From positions 11,101,460 to 11,165,459 of the forward strand of contig CM057233.1 in assembly GCA_029891385.1 (NCBI GenBank): a stretch of 64,000 nucleotides of DNA, written 5' to 3'. Position 1 is the stretch's first letter, and the number at the start of each line of letters is the position of its first letter. Made by a program: the position numbers and the translations under genes. This DNA is from Erythroxylum novogranatense. Lineage: Eukaryota; Streptophyta; Magnoliopsida; Malpighiales; Erythroxylaceae. Shown here one piece after another: positions 11,254-22,883 of the stretch. A model generated the notes under the pieces. It saw only the letters and a list, made by a program, of their open reading frames with translations. It ran no database searches and was not told the DNA's origin.

Positions 11254-11265
11254 TGGTATCAGAGC
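11254..11265 (+). other. LARD primer-binding site
   Basis: TGGTATCAGAGC matches the initiator tRNA-Met primer site of Tekay-type and many copia elements. It lies 6 bases after the 5' LTR end. Confidence 0.92.
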
Positions 11266-14200
11266 CCAGCAATACGAATGTATCTGGGCACAGTCTGAAA
11301 CATAGGTCAAGTTGCATGCATTTGGGTCGTGTCATTGCAGACCATAGTAACTGATCCCCAGTCTGAGTCGCACTAGTAGAAATCCTACGTGTGAACATGT
11401 TTTACGTGAGTAAGTGTGAGAAAAGTGAGAAGGTATCAGAATGTGAACCCATGAAAGGGTATGAGCAATTGGGAATGGGAAAAAGGAAACATCGATAATG
11501 AGAATTAAAATATACTGTGGTTAGAATGACTTTGTTGGCCTAGACTGATTAAGGAAAAAAATTGATATCAAACTGAGTCCCCTGATTAATGTGGCAATAT
11601 TACGGAGACAGAAAACGAAGGTCCACTGGAGATATGAGAAACATACTGGTTATAGTAGGCCTGTGTGAAAGTAAATGATGAAGTAATTAGAGCTATGACT
11701 GTATATGCGATGAAATGGAAAACATGGGAACTGAGTAAAACGTAGATGGTCCGATCAGGCAGATATTGTTTCACTGCATTTGTGTTCGATATCAGTAGAT
11801 ATCAGAGATAGATGATGATAGTGAGATTGTAATAAGATTGATATTGTACCGTAATGATCTACCTAGAACTGAAAGAACTGAAAGAGCAAAGTGCCTAGTA
11901 GAGTGAAAAAGTAGAAATGGTGAGATAAAAGTGTACAGATAAACTGAAATGAACTCGTGAAACGGGTATGATCGTGAGCGCATAAGCATGAGACTGAAAT
12001 GGGTATGCGAATATTGTGTTAAGAGTTTGAAAATCAGTATAATAAGATCGTAAGGGAAAAAGACAGACTGATAAGTTTTACTGATTGTGTATCAAGAAAT
12101 TCTGGATTGGTTAAAAAGATGTATATGGACACAGAAATGGTAAATAGATGGGTAAATAGATAGAGATACAGTGGAGTATTTATGATTTTGTTGTGGTTGG
12201 GGACATATCCCCGAATGATAGTTGCATGAAACTGATGTGTCATAGACACGGAAACAATAGAGGAAATAGTCGATGACTTAGTGTCTATAAGTGTAAAGCT
12301 CATAATGGGTTAAAGCCAGACATAAAAGGACTGGGCATGTCTATGCCCTTCTGGGAGGAAATGAAAAATGATTATAACCTCAGTCCTCTATTTGAGGATT
12401 GGCATAAACAGAAAGGAATTTTGTGGAAGTCTGAATTGTATAGGTTACTAATTGGTTTTCGGATAAGATGAAATAAGTTATGGTGATGTGTTGATTACTG
12501 AATAAGTGTTAAAGAAAGTGTTTATGTGACTGTCACATGGAACCTTAGTGCAAGGAATGTTTTAAGCTTTAAACTATGGGATAAGATTGTCTTGATTAAG
12601 ATAGTGCGTATAGTTAAGAATGATTGAAAAGCAATTAGGGACATTAATTGGCTGATGAGACTCTCGTGAACAGTATAATGACGATAGCAAGACTAATGGT
12701 CAAACGAAAAGAAGTATAGCCGAAATCAAAAGTGAGTCATATCTCAAGAGGAGATTTAGGCATAACAAGTGAAAAATATACTACTGAGGTTATCTGCATT
12801 GTGTATACGGAAATGTAAAGTATCCAACTATGTAAGTGGATTTTTAATTAGAGGTGATTCTATTGCAATGTGGAGTGCATGGGTCTCTTTATGTGATGCA
12901 AAATAGTCCCAAACTGTGAAGTGAAATACACAAATGAAGTGAAATTTATGGAGGTCCACGTATGGATGACTAGGCATTGGTATATGTCGATGAGAATGAC
13001 AGGAAAGCAATTGATAAAAGAAAGTTCATAGCAACGAGAAGTCATTAAGGGAAACTGAAACTGACGTGATGTAGTGTTATCTTGGACTCAATGAAAAGTT
13101 TGACTGATGTCTGTTAAAAACAATAATGAGTAATGTCTAGAGATGGATATGAGGTAATAAATGGTATTAACTGATGACTATGTGTTTGTAAGTGTTGCAA
13201 AGTAAAAGAGTTATATGAAAAATGGAAGAACCTGACACTGGTAAGAGGCATCCCTTTTGAAATTGAGCAGTGTGGGATGACATGTCAATTTGTTCGAACG
13301 GTATACGAGGAACTGAATCGTTTTGATAAATGGTATTAGTGCTATGAGTGAAATGTTTTCAAGCCTTGGAGACCTTAGATTCTTATCTGGAATACATCAT
13401 GTAGAAGTGTAGAATTGGAATGGCATAAAGGTTTACTGTAGTCTCAAATAGTGAATAGACAATTCTGAACTGAACAGAATAAATACAGCTATTGGGGTTT
13501 CGAAAGCTAGGACACTGAAGAAAAAAAATGTTAAGGAGTATATGGGGCAAAATAAGGTGCTACTAGAGAATTGAAGTCGTAGATTTAATGATATTGGATA
13601 GAGGTAAGAAAGTTTAAGTGTGTAGGAGTTAAAGTGGTGAGTCTTATGATGAGTCTGAATATGCGAGTGAAAAAAAAATTGAATGATTCAAAGAAGAAGT
13701 ATGGGTACCCGATCAAAAGTGCTAGAACAAGAAAGTGAACAGTCGAAGCTAGACATTCTAGTAATCATATGCGAAAAGTGAAATTGAATAACTGTGGGCA
13801 AAGAATGAAGTAATTATTGATTCAAGTGCTGATAGGTTTGAATGTTCAACAGGAAAAATGCTTGATTATAATCGTGTTATAGAGTTCTGATTTACTGTAG
13901 GGATATACTGCTACACTGCACAGTGTCTAACGGGAGTCAAAGACCCTAATGGATTTGAGACTGTGATGAGTGAAACAAAGGAAAGTGACTCAAGAAAGCT
14001 GAACGAGTTAGTGGAGGTGGAACCGGATCGGACAAAACATATCCGAATAAAGTGCGTTAACACTTTAGAACAGTGAATTGTCTAGGAGAGTTGAATTTGA
14101 ACACAGAGCCAATGGAATACAGAGAATGATTGCATTAGGTAAATTATTACTGGTTATAGCGAAATGGATCTAAATGTCACTGTATTGGTACCAAAGGAAA

Positions 14201-14470
14201 GTGAATCGTCAGGGACGACATAAAGGAGGTTATGGTAAGTATCACCTTGACAAGATGTACTCAGAAGTGATAAAAAGGGGTATCAATGGAACACAAATTA
14301 GTCTACATGTTACTGGCGAAAAAGGTATTGGATTGATAAAATATGATAAGTGGATAGGTTCGGAAAAAAAATGAATCATTGAGTGGAAAAGTGTATGGGA
14401 TATGTAGAGACATTTGATAACTGTCATAGTGAACCGTTGACTGAGAATTTTGAGGAAGAAATTTTTTTAT

Positions 14471-14483
14471 AAGGAGGGGGAGT
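14471..14483 (+). other. LARD polypurine tract
   Basis: AAGGAGGGGGAGT directly precedes the 3' LTR start and would prime plus-strand synthesis. Confidence 0.85.
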
Positions 14484-17400
14484 TGTAACATCCCACCCCC
14501 GACAGGAAGGGTAAACTAGTAAATTAGCATATGATGAGATGGATTGGGATGAATTAGGACCGTTCTTGCATAATAGGATTGATACACGATCGCCAGGTTG
14601 CACATGAAATAACTGTACATGCATACATGACATTCCCGGTTTTCGTGCCTAATGTAATTTTATTGTGATTAACGTGGTTATTGGGCTTGAAAAATTATTC
14701 TGAGTGCGTCATTGAGTGTTTTATATTTTGAGAGATTTTCAGGAATTTTTCGGAGAAAATTCCCGGACCGAAAAAAATCGCCAAGTGGCGAACCGGTTGA
14801 TTTTTTGGTAGCGAAAATTTCGATTCAATGACACTGTAATATTGCGTACATTATTTTGGAATTGTCCGTGGGACCCTTTTGAAAATGTATTAAAGATGTA
14901 ATTTTTAATATTAGGATTAAATGATTAAAGTCATTATTTAAAGTTTTGTCTTTATTCTTTTAAATTTAGACATGTGTCATGGTGACACATCTCTATTGTG
15001 ATTCTCGAGTCTTCCAAATTGAACACATGAAAGATGAGTTTCTCTTTCTTATTTCCTTAGCCAACCAAAATCCCTTCCTCCTCTTTGGTCTCTCCATCGA
15101 TTTTTCTCCATCTTCAAGTGTCTCTTCCTTCTTCTTGCTACTTACTTGCTTCTTCTTTATGATTCCCTCACACTTGCAAGCTTAAGCCTTGAGTGGATGA
15201 TGATGTTGTGGGTGGAAAGTGAGAATTAGAAAGTAGAGAAAGTGGAGAAATTGGTGTGGTATTGAAGAGGGAAAACTTTGAGTTGGTAAGTTTTGTTTTA
15301 CGCTTTCATTTATGCATTTAATGAATAAATTGGTTGTTAGATGCATTGATTGGTATGTATTGGTCATTAATCATGTTTTATGATGATCTATTGGCTCAAT
15401 TCTTGTGTGATTAGGATGCTTATGCATGTGGATTTGGTATTAGAAGTGATAAGATTTAAGTTGAAGATGAAAGTTGGAAAATTGATTTTTACCTAGTACA
15501 CTGATTTGAGCATAACTAATTGTGTTGTTATGGAAATGAGGTGAGGTTTATGCTAAATGAAACTTTGGCTTGTTGGCTACAATTTTCTGTGAAATAGGTG
15601 TTGTCTAATTTTAGCATTAAGAGGTTGAAATTTGGCATGGAAAATTATCGTTAAGGCTCGTGAACGATGAATCGAACCAATGATCTTCTAGTTTTGATGA
15701 TTTTTCTAAATTAATTGAGATGGAGTTAGGGAAAATGGTCTAAATGAATTTTGAAGCTTATTAATCTATCTTTCCATTCCCGTCGATTTTGCAAATTTTC
15801 GATATGTATATTGAGAGATATTCACTGTTAACCATTGACTGATTTTGAGAAATTTGGTGAAACCTAGACTAAGAGTGGATTTGGTGAACATTCTGATTAG
15901 AAGTAATTTTAGCAATTTCTGTGAATTGAATTGGCTTGAGTGATCCTCTGAAGAGTTTTATAGGAAGTAATTATTTTGAAAATGGTATATAGCATGTAAT
16001 TTTTGGAGATCAGATTTGGGAGTTATGAATTTTCAAAACCTGAACCTGCATAAAGGTGTTAACTGCTGATCATGGCAGGAACTTGCATAACAATTCTGAA
16101 TTAGTTACAGATGGAATTGGCTCTTAATCTCTTCATGAAACTTGAAGTATGTGGTTTTATCTTTCCAATGATATAAGGTAGTGATTTTTTTGACTTGTGT
16201 ACAGGGAGTTATGCTTGATAGAACATTACTGTCCAGATTGGGTGATTTCTGGGGTAGCATCATTGATTGAATTATTTGACCTAGTTAATTGAATTTGATT
16301 TGGATTGTTCATGAAAGTTGTAGATAACATTGGGATCTTTCTGAGCATATTTATTGTGTAATTTCTTACAAAGGAAATGAGAAGTTATTGAATTTACAAG
16401 ATATTGTATTGTTTTAGAACCCATTGATTGGGCAGTAACTTTGATTGCATTTTTGACACCCTTAAAGGTGAAATTGGCTTTTGTGTCTTCATAAAACTTG
16501 TAGATCTTTCTTTTCTCTATGAAATAGACACCAAGTTTGTCTAATTTGGAATTCGGAGTAGGAAGTTATGGCCTAAACAAGTTGGTATGTCAGAGGAAAG
16601 GGTTTCAGATTTGTCATTTTAATAAGACTGATCGACTACAAACCGCACTAGTCGACTAGGATTCTTAAACCAGTCGACTATAACTGCGCTAGTCGACTAG
16701 AACATGTATTTTTCCTACACTAGTCGACTATAACCTCTGACTAGTCGACTAGGATCATATATTTTCCTTCTTTTGCTCATAACTTTTTCGTTCGACATCC
16801 GATTGACCTGATTCTTGAGGCATCGGATTCATGAAACATTGAATTTCATTTCATGGAAAATTGGGAATTTTTGGATGAAAAATTGACGGGTGTCCGGGAA
16901 ATGGGTATTTCATCACTGTTTATTTAATCGGGGACCTATAGAAGTCCAAATTGAGCGCCGTCAGCGCCATTGAATTTCTAATTTTTCTATGGATTTTTAT
17001 TGTTGAAAAATATTGGATTAAGGCCGGGAATATCATGAACATGCATTGTGCACCTGCAAATTGCTTCAAATGCATTATTAAATAGTTCTGATTGGACAAG
17101 TGGTAATTGTTATATTTTCTGATTATTATAGAGACACATTTGGAGCGTCGATCTACCGACATTACTGAGACTTCCAGATATTAACTCGGAAGTACAGGTG
17201 AGTAACTTAGTTGGTTCCTCAATCTATATGTGATGAAAATTATGTGGGTTATGCCATGTGGAGACAATGGAGGGATTATGTGTGTTTGCTTTTGATTGAT
17301 TTCGGACCATAGGTGTCCGAAGTATTGGGAACTTATTATCGAAGTGCTAATTGTGTGTAACTGTTTGTGAATGATTACATTTGAGATCTCAGACCAAAGG

Positions 17401-18457
17401 TCCGAGGGAATGAGAAATTGATATCGAAGTGTTAATTGTTTGTTTCGATAAATTGGTTTTGACTTTCAATGTGATATGGTATAATTGTAATAAATGAATT
17501 CTGTACATGATTAATTGATAATGATTGTATTTGGAGCGCCATAAGAGCTATATGCTCAACATTTAATGAGCCTGAAAGGGACAGTTCAGAACTTTATGCT
17601 CAATGCTTAATGAGCCCGAAAGGGACAGTTCAGAGCTTTATGCTCAATGCTTAATGAGCCCGAAAGAGACAGTTCAGAGCCATAGGCTCACCGATTAATG
17701 CACCCAGATTGGGACAGTACAGGCGCTCAGTCACAACATATAATCTAAATGGGAAGAAATAGAAAATTGTTATACATGTATTTGATTGTACTGTGAATTG
17801 GGAAAAGCACTGAATCACTGAAATAAAATGGAAAATGTCATGTATTTGAATAAGTATACATTCAACTGACTTTTGGATTGGGAAAGAGGCAATATGCCTT
17901 GCATTTTTGTTATACTGCTTTAAATTCTTTCTGATTATGCTGTTGTGAAAATCTGTAAATTGCCATATGATATTCTGAATGTGCAATTGTGATAATCCGT
18001 ACGCTATTCGCGTAATGTATGAATTGGGTGAACCATCGATGATGGTTTCTCACTGAGTTCGCAAAACTCACCCAAAAATTTGCATCTATTTTTCAGGTCT
18101 TGAAGAATACCCCGTTTGACACGGGAGTACTGTAAGCAAGTAAAAGGTAGAGGTCGGGATCAGTTTGTGTCTGCATTATTGTATTTTATTTTCGATATTT
18201 CAGATTATTGAATAAGTCAGTTTGTAAAGTCAACTGACTGGAATTAATTGTATTTATGAAAAGGGTCCTAAGGCCATTGAATTGGATATAATTGTTTCCG
18301 CATATGTTATCATGTGTATGTGTGGGTGTTTGCGTCCAAAAAAAATATTTATAATGAGTTTTTGGACTGAGTGATGTAGCACGCCACCCTCGCGGGGCGC
18401 GGACTCGGATATCACCATCGATGTCGGGTCCGGGTCTTGCGGGAGTGGGGTCTTACA
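14484..18457 (+). repeat. LARD 3' LTR, complete (3974 bp)
   Basis: It starts TGTAACATCCC and ends GGGGTCTTACA, where one base differs from the 5' copy (GGGGTGTTACA). Its last 2494 bp match the truncated 5' LTR. It includes the palindrome array (16627-16753), the 50-bp repeats (about 17535-17692) and the twin hairpins (18031-18070). Confidence 0.93.
16627..16753. repeat. Palindromic CTAGTCGACTAG array in LARD 3' LTR
   Basis: Same array as at 9421-9548, with a few point changes that break some palindromes in one copy and not in the other. Confidence 0.9.
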
Positions 18458-20311
18458 TATATAGTGTACATATTCAGATAATATTGTTATAGCATAAGGG
18501 AAGTATGCTATAGATGATGATCTCAGATGATTTGGGGCATTATTATTATGAAAGTATTATATTAGTTAGATGGTGATTTAATATAACATTACTAATTAAT
18601 TTTTGGTCACACACCTCATTTCTTGTATGAAACGTGAGAACTATATTGGCATGAATATGCTTTGTGACAAACATGGCTTATGTGGCCGAGTGGGAGATGA
18701 TGCATTTTTTGTAACAGCCACGACATCCACTTGAGGAGTGGTTGTTTCCGTGCCTAGATACTCTCCTATTTGTTTGGGAGCAGTTGAGAAAATAACTGCA
18801 GGGGAAAATCCTATGTAATTGGTTTAAATGAAACTCAAAGAGATAACGGTTATTTGAAAAGGGAAAACCCTTAAGTCTCTCAATATATCAATTCCTCTCA
18901 CAGATTGGCCATCAGAGTGTTCAAGATTCGAGGTGTGATCTCTATGGTGACTCTAGTAGCCACTTAGGAGACCGTGTTCATAAAACTGAGATCATGTACA
19001 CAGAAGGTGACATAAAGATTAATTCGCTTCCGCATCAAGGTTAGTGATCTAACCTGAATTAATCCTACACTTATCATATGGTTGTGGTGTTTTTTTAGTT
19101 TTGCAAACAACAAGCTCAATGGACCGGAGCTGAAGGGACTTGTACCATATGACTTCGGATGCTGAAGATAAACTCAGAAATTTGAATTACTTGAAAAAGA
19201 TGGATCCATCAATCTCCCATTAGAGACATATATGCGATATGCCTAACTCTAATTAGGTACTTAACAATGGCTTGCCAAGAATATGGAGTCCATTAGGTAT
19301 AATTAAATGTATAACTTGTGTTTGCAAGCAAATAAGAGGGATGAGGAACCTTTGCAATCTTACGGTTGCTTTCTTCAGATAAATTATGTTACTGGAAATG
19401 GGAAATGGATTCTGTTGTTCATAAACAAAGCTTGAATTCAGATAAAAATGGACTCGGGGTAATTAATAAGATTCCCTAGATTTCTACCTTGTTGATCAAA
19501 TCGGTGGCTATACCATACAAATGAAGCTATTCTTCTTTGCCATACATGAGCAGAAAGTAGGCACACCACTTTCCATTAGACATTGGGTAGACATTTCCCT
19601 TTTACAGGAATACACGGGGTCTCCTAAACTTTGTGAATTCATTTGTATTTTATAAAAAAAAATATTTCCATTAGTTGAACCATAGATCAAAGAAGTAATC
19701 TTACCGGTTAATCCAAAGTTCTCATTCAGTTAGTTTAATATAATGTCGTTTTAAAAAAATTGAGTTATTCAACTTTTAAAATTGAGTTTCGAACTAATTT
19801 CAAACTTAATTTCTACCCAAAATTTATTTTAATATGTTAATTTTAAACATGATAAAATTTTTTAATAAAAATAAAAGCAAAAAGAACCCATAATATTTAA
19901 TTACTTAAAATTATTTATAATAAAATATAATAACTTTAATGCCTTGCATAAAAAATCAGAGTTCTTGGTCCTCCTGGTTGTAATTGATCTGTTGTTGAGA
20001 TAGACATTATATAGATATGCTTTCTTATTCCTTTGAATTCAATATTGAAATTTGTAAGATATTAACTAGTCAAAGTTCCAGTATTGAAGATTTGTTGTCC
20101 AAAGATTTATCCTCGTCTGAGATAAGTTGTTGGCCAAAGGTTGAGTTCTTTTGTTCATTTTTCTATTTTTCTCCTCTGGGTTTGTTGTCACTACAATTTC
20201 ACAGTAACTATTTCAGATTTCTCGATGTCTTTGAAAGATGCATGCATGTTGCATCAAGCTATGTTTTGTATGTAAAGCAAGCAGAACCACCCTGGAACAT
20301 ATTGTCTGTTT
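18458..20311. other. No recognised gene
   Basis: AT-rich DNA between the LARD and the Gag-only element. 18690-19080 has the look of an LTR end region (AGTCTCTCAA, ATTGGCCATCAGAGTG, TTCCGCATCAAGG), but no partner copy or clear termini are present. 19720-19960 is a very AT-rich low-complexity tract. The ORFs at 19508-19690 and 20017-20322 match nothing I know. Confidence 0.6.
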
Positions 20312-20316
20312 ATGAA

Positions 20317-20557
20317 TGTTAAAATGTTTGCTTTAAATTTGTGCATGTGATTGCTATGTTTTTCATTTTTAAATAAAAGTCTTAGTCAATATGTAATCCT
20401 GATTGTTATCTGTTATGTGATTCATAGGGATCACGATTAGGATTGCCTAGTTTTCTAAATTCTTGTTAGTTTTCTTAGCTATTTAAATCCAAAGCTAATA
20501 TGAAATAAATGATAGTCTTCTCCATACTTATATTTTCCCTACAAAAAAAAACCAACA
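20317..20557 (+). repeat. TR-GAG 5' LTR
   Basis: Starts TGTTAAAATG and ends AAACCAACA. It lacks a roughly 9-base insert (TCTAAAGGG) present in the 3' copy. Confidence 0.92.
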
Positions 20558-20559
20558 AT

Positions 20560-20571
20560 TGGTATCAGAAC
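20560..20571 (+). other. TR-GAG primer-binding site
   Basis: TGGTATCAGAAC begins 2 bases after the LTR, matching the initiator tRNA-Met site except near its 3' end. Confidence 0.85.
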
Positions 20572-20683
20572 TCTCTTGATCTTAAGGGACCTCTAAACCT
20601 ACAGACCTATAACTATAACCCATAACTCATTCTATGCTTTCCCACACCACAAACAAAAACCACATGAAAAAGGATTCATAATC

Positions 20684-21533
20684 ATCATTCACTGCCATTA
20701 CTCTGCCAGTGTTTGATGGAAGAAATTATCTAAGTTGGATTGTTCGAATGGAGGCCTTCCTTGAAGCAAATGACTTGTGGGAAGCTATAGATGAAGACTA
20801 CGATGTTCCGGACTTGCCTACCAATCCAACGGTGGCTCAAATCAAAATCCACAAAGAAAAGAAATAGAGGAAATCCAAAGAAAAAGCTTGCTTGTTTTTA
20901 GGAGTCACACCAACAATTTTTTTCAGAATTATGACGCTCAAGACGAGCAAAGAAATTTGGGATTTCTTAAAAGAAGAATATGCAGGGAACGAAAGAATCA
21001 AAGGAATGCAAATGCTCAATTGATCAGAAAATTTGAGATACAAAAAATGAAGAAGTCGGAAACGATCAGGAATTATTCCAATAGGCTCGTTGCCATTGCC
21101 AATAACGTAAGATTTCTTGGTTCTAATTTTGATGATTCTAGAATAGTTCAAAAAATTCTAGTAACCATCCTAGAAAGATTTGAGGCTACAATTTCATCAC
21201 TCGAAAACTCAAAGGATTTGGCAAAAATCAGTTTGGCAGAATTATTAAGTGCATTACAGGCACAAGAACAAAGGAGACTCATGAGGCAAGAAGGAATCGT
21301 GGAAGGCACACTTTTTTAGTAAAATCATCAACAAAAAGAGGATTAATAACAACAATACTCAGAGTTTTCCACTATGTTCGTATTGCAAAAAAACAAATCA
21401 TCCAAAACACAAGTGCTGGTGGACGCCAGATGTAAGATGCAACAAGTGTGGACAACTAGGACATGTTGAAAGGATATGTAAAACGCAACAAAATGTAAGA
21501 GAAGCCAATCAAGCTATAAACAATCAACTTTAG
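20684..21533 (+). pseudogene. copia-type gag of TR-GAG element, disrupted
   Basis: Gag would build the cytoplasmic particle and bind element RNA. The N-terminal part reads LPVFDGRNYLSWIVRMEAFL and then LWEAIDEDY, as in copia Gag (UBN2/DUF4219 type). The middle part (open 20888-21319) has KTSKEIWDFL in one frame and RKFEIQKMKKSETIRNYSNR in the next. The C-terminus has two CX2CX4HX4C knuckles, CSYCKKTNHPKHKC at about 21378-21419 and CNKCGQLGHVERIC at about 21438-21479. A TAG near 20864, a frameshift near 21015 and a one-base slip in a T-run near 21316 break the frame. The reading frame ends at a TAG shortly before the 3' LTR, so nothing of pol is present. Confidence 0.85.
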
Positions 21534-21572
21534 GAGGATGAATTATTTTGACATTAAAGCTTTACAAACTTT

Positions 21573-21586
21573 AAAGCAAGGAGGAG
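21573..21586 (+). other. TR-GAG polypurine tract
   Basis: AAAGCAAGGAGGAG lies directly before the 3' LTR. Confidence 0.8.
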
Positions 21587-21838
21587 TGTTAAAATGTTTA
21601 CTTTAAATTTGTGCACGTGATTGCAATGTTTTTCATTTTTAAATAAAAGTCCTAGTCAATATGTAATCCTATTCTAAAGGGATTGTTATCTGTTATGTGA
21701 TTCATAGGGATCATGATTAGGATTGCTTATTTTTCTAAATTCTTGTTAGCTTTCTTAGCTATTTAAACCCAAAGCTAATATGAAATAAACGAGAATCTTC
21801 TCCGTACATATATTTTTCCCTACAAAAAAAAACCAACA
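21587..21838 (+). repeat. TR-GAG 3' LTR
   Basis: Starts TGTTAAAATG, ends AACCAACA, and is followed by the ATGAA target duplication. Confidence 0.92.
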
Positions 21839-22150
21839 ATGAAATTATACTGAACTGAAGTACTTGTACCCTCCCCACTCCCTTTGTAGATTTTCTGATA
21901 AGACGCAAGTACTGATATAAATATGTGATATCACCATTTAATCTTTCTTATGCCACTTATGTTAGATCTTTATCTTGTATTCTGCTTTAATGTTAAAACT
22001 TCAGATAGTTGTGTGATTTTATAGGCTGCTATTGATGTTGAGGCATATGCATAAATATGTGTTCTCCAAATGTTGGGAGTGATTTTGTGCTAATTATAAC
22101 ATACGGAAGTTTCATATGTGCATTCTTTTTTCAAATGATTGTGCTTCCAG

Positions 22151-22363
22151 CTTCAGAACCATATGATTTGGTGAGAACAGCACGGATGGGTGGATATGGG
22201 CTCATAGTTCTAGGACCAGCGTTACTTTTCTGGTTCAATTTTGTGTCAAAGATCCTTCCGCAGAAAGATCTGATCACTACATTCAAGAAAATGGCAATGG
22301 AACAGACTATCTTTGACCCTGCCATGACTGTTTTATTTTTCTCCTTAAATGCCTTTCTTCAGG
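22151..22363 (+). pseudogene. Mpv17/PMP22-family exon, isolated
   Basis: The translation contains YDLVRTARMGGYGLIVLGPALLFW and then FNFVSKILPQKDLITTFKKM, ending FFSLNAFLQG. This is the central part of plant Mpv17/PMP22-type membrane proteins of peroxisomes or mitochondria, including the GP..FWFNF and Q.IF.P segments. A good acceptor (GTGCTTCCAG at 22141-22150) and donor (CAGG|GTAAGC at 22363/22364) flank it, and the phases (1 at each end) fit the family. The expected upstream exon and the following exon (a conserved RLKRDL...FWP segment) are not found between 18458 and 24680. In the family GP is usually followed by a residue pair then HFW or HKW; here the His is replaced (LLFW). It is most likely a gene fragment or decayed gene. 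A live gene with very long introns is less likely because the strand downstream carries only the ADA1-like gene in the opposite direction. Confidence 0.72.
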
Positions 22364-22883
22364 GTAAGCTAAAGTTTCCTTTCAAATAGTGTATTTTTGT
22401 CCTAAATTTCCAATGTAATCTGCAGTGCAGCATTATTGGAAAACCAATATGGTGCATTTTGGCATAATTGCTTGAAACAAACCAGAGAAACTTGAAGATA
22501 AGCAGTCAAGTTCTGTAAAACTTTCCAAGATTATGCTTAATTGGTTCTTCTATAAATAAATTAAATTGAAACTAACTTGGGCAAGACAATAGAATAATCA
22601 TCTCCATGACTGATCTTCCAATCTTTCCAATCACTACTTGCCCATCTTCCCACTGTATATGGTATGTAAGTGGGACATTTCATAGGTTAACAGGTAAGGT
22701 TGGATAAAGTTACTTCCTACAATGTTGAATGGTGTGATGTATTGGCCTGTTTGTGATTTTATCACATTCAGATTTTTCCCTGTCCATTTACAGGTATAGG
22801 AATGTTCTCTTATGTTTTTACAATGTTCTCTACCCTAAATTTGAGATGACCTGATTTTTATGCTTGTCTGTGTTTACTTCACT
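22364..22883. other. Intron-like or spacer DNA after the Mpv17 exon
   Basis: AT-rich sequence without coding potential, beginning with a consensus splice donor. No further exon is recognised here. Confidence 0.5.

Larger units (their letters stand above)
11248..14483 (+). other. LARD interior, non-coding
   Basis: No gag, protease, RT, RNase H or integrase motif is visible in any frame. The longest plus-strand ORF is 66 residues and resembles nothing. The plus strand is visibly purine-rich (many GAAA, GGAA and AATGG runs). It may be remote, decayed coding sequence, or sequence kept only for length and packaging. Confidence 0.75.
8755..18457 (+). mobile_element. LARD-type non-autonomous LTR retrotransposon, 5' LTR truncated by Tat insertion
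   Basis: The element has an incomplete 5' LTR (8755-11247), primer site TGGTATCAGAGC, a 3.2-kb interior with no recognisable gag-pol, a purine-rich tract and a complete 3.97-kb 3' LTR (14484-18457). LTR ends are TGTAACATCCCACCCC and GGAGTGGGGTGTTACA. LTRs near 4 kb with a non-coding interior near 3.5 kb are the definition of a LARD. The LTR resembles that of the coding Tekay element B at 35985-48166 (shared start, shared internal blocks). I therefore infer that it borrowed enzymes from a Tekay-type partner. The first 1480 bp of its 5' LTR should lie left of the window. Confidence 0.87.
20317..21838 (+). mobile_element. Gag-only terminal-repeat retrotransposon (TR-GAG type, copia-like Gag)
   Basis: A 1522-bp element with LTRs of 241 and 252 bp, primer site, one gag reading region, polypurine tract and a perfect target duplication ATGAA (20312-20316 and 21839-21843). 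No protease, RT, RNase H or integrase follows gag. Small elements with LTRs and only a Gag domain have been described in plants as TR-GAG. It would need enzymes in trans from a full copia relative. This copy carries stops and frameshifts in gag. Confidence 0.9.

Noticed and set aside
14174..14374. 66-residue ORF near the LARD 3' end as a real gene
   Set aside because: No recognisable domain, not extended in neighbouring frames, and inside a stop-rich interior.
20017..20322. 101-residue ORF as an upstream Mpv17 exon
   Set aside because: No Mpv17 motif is visible, it is rich in Phe, Ser and Cys, and it ends in the TR-GAG target site.
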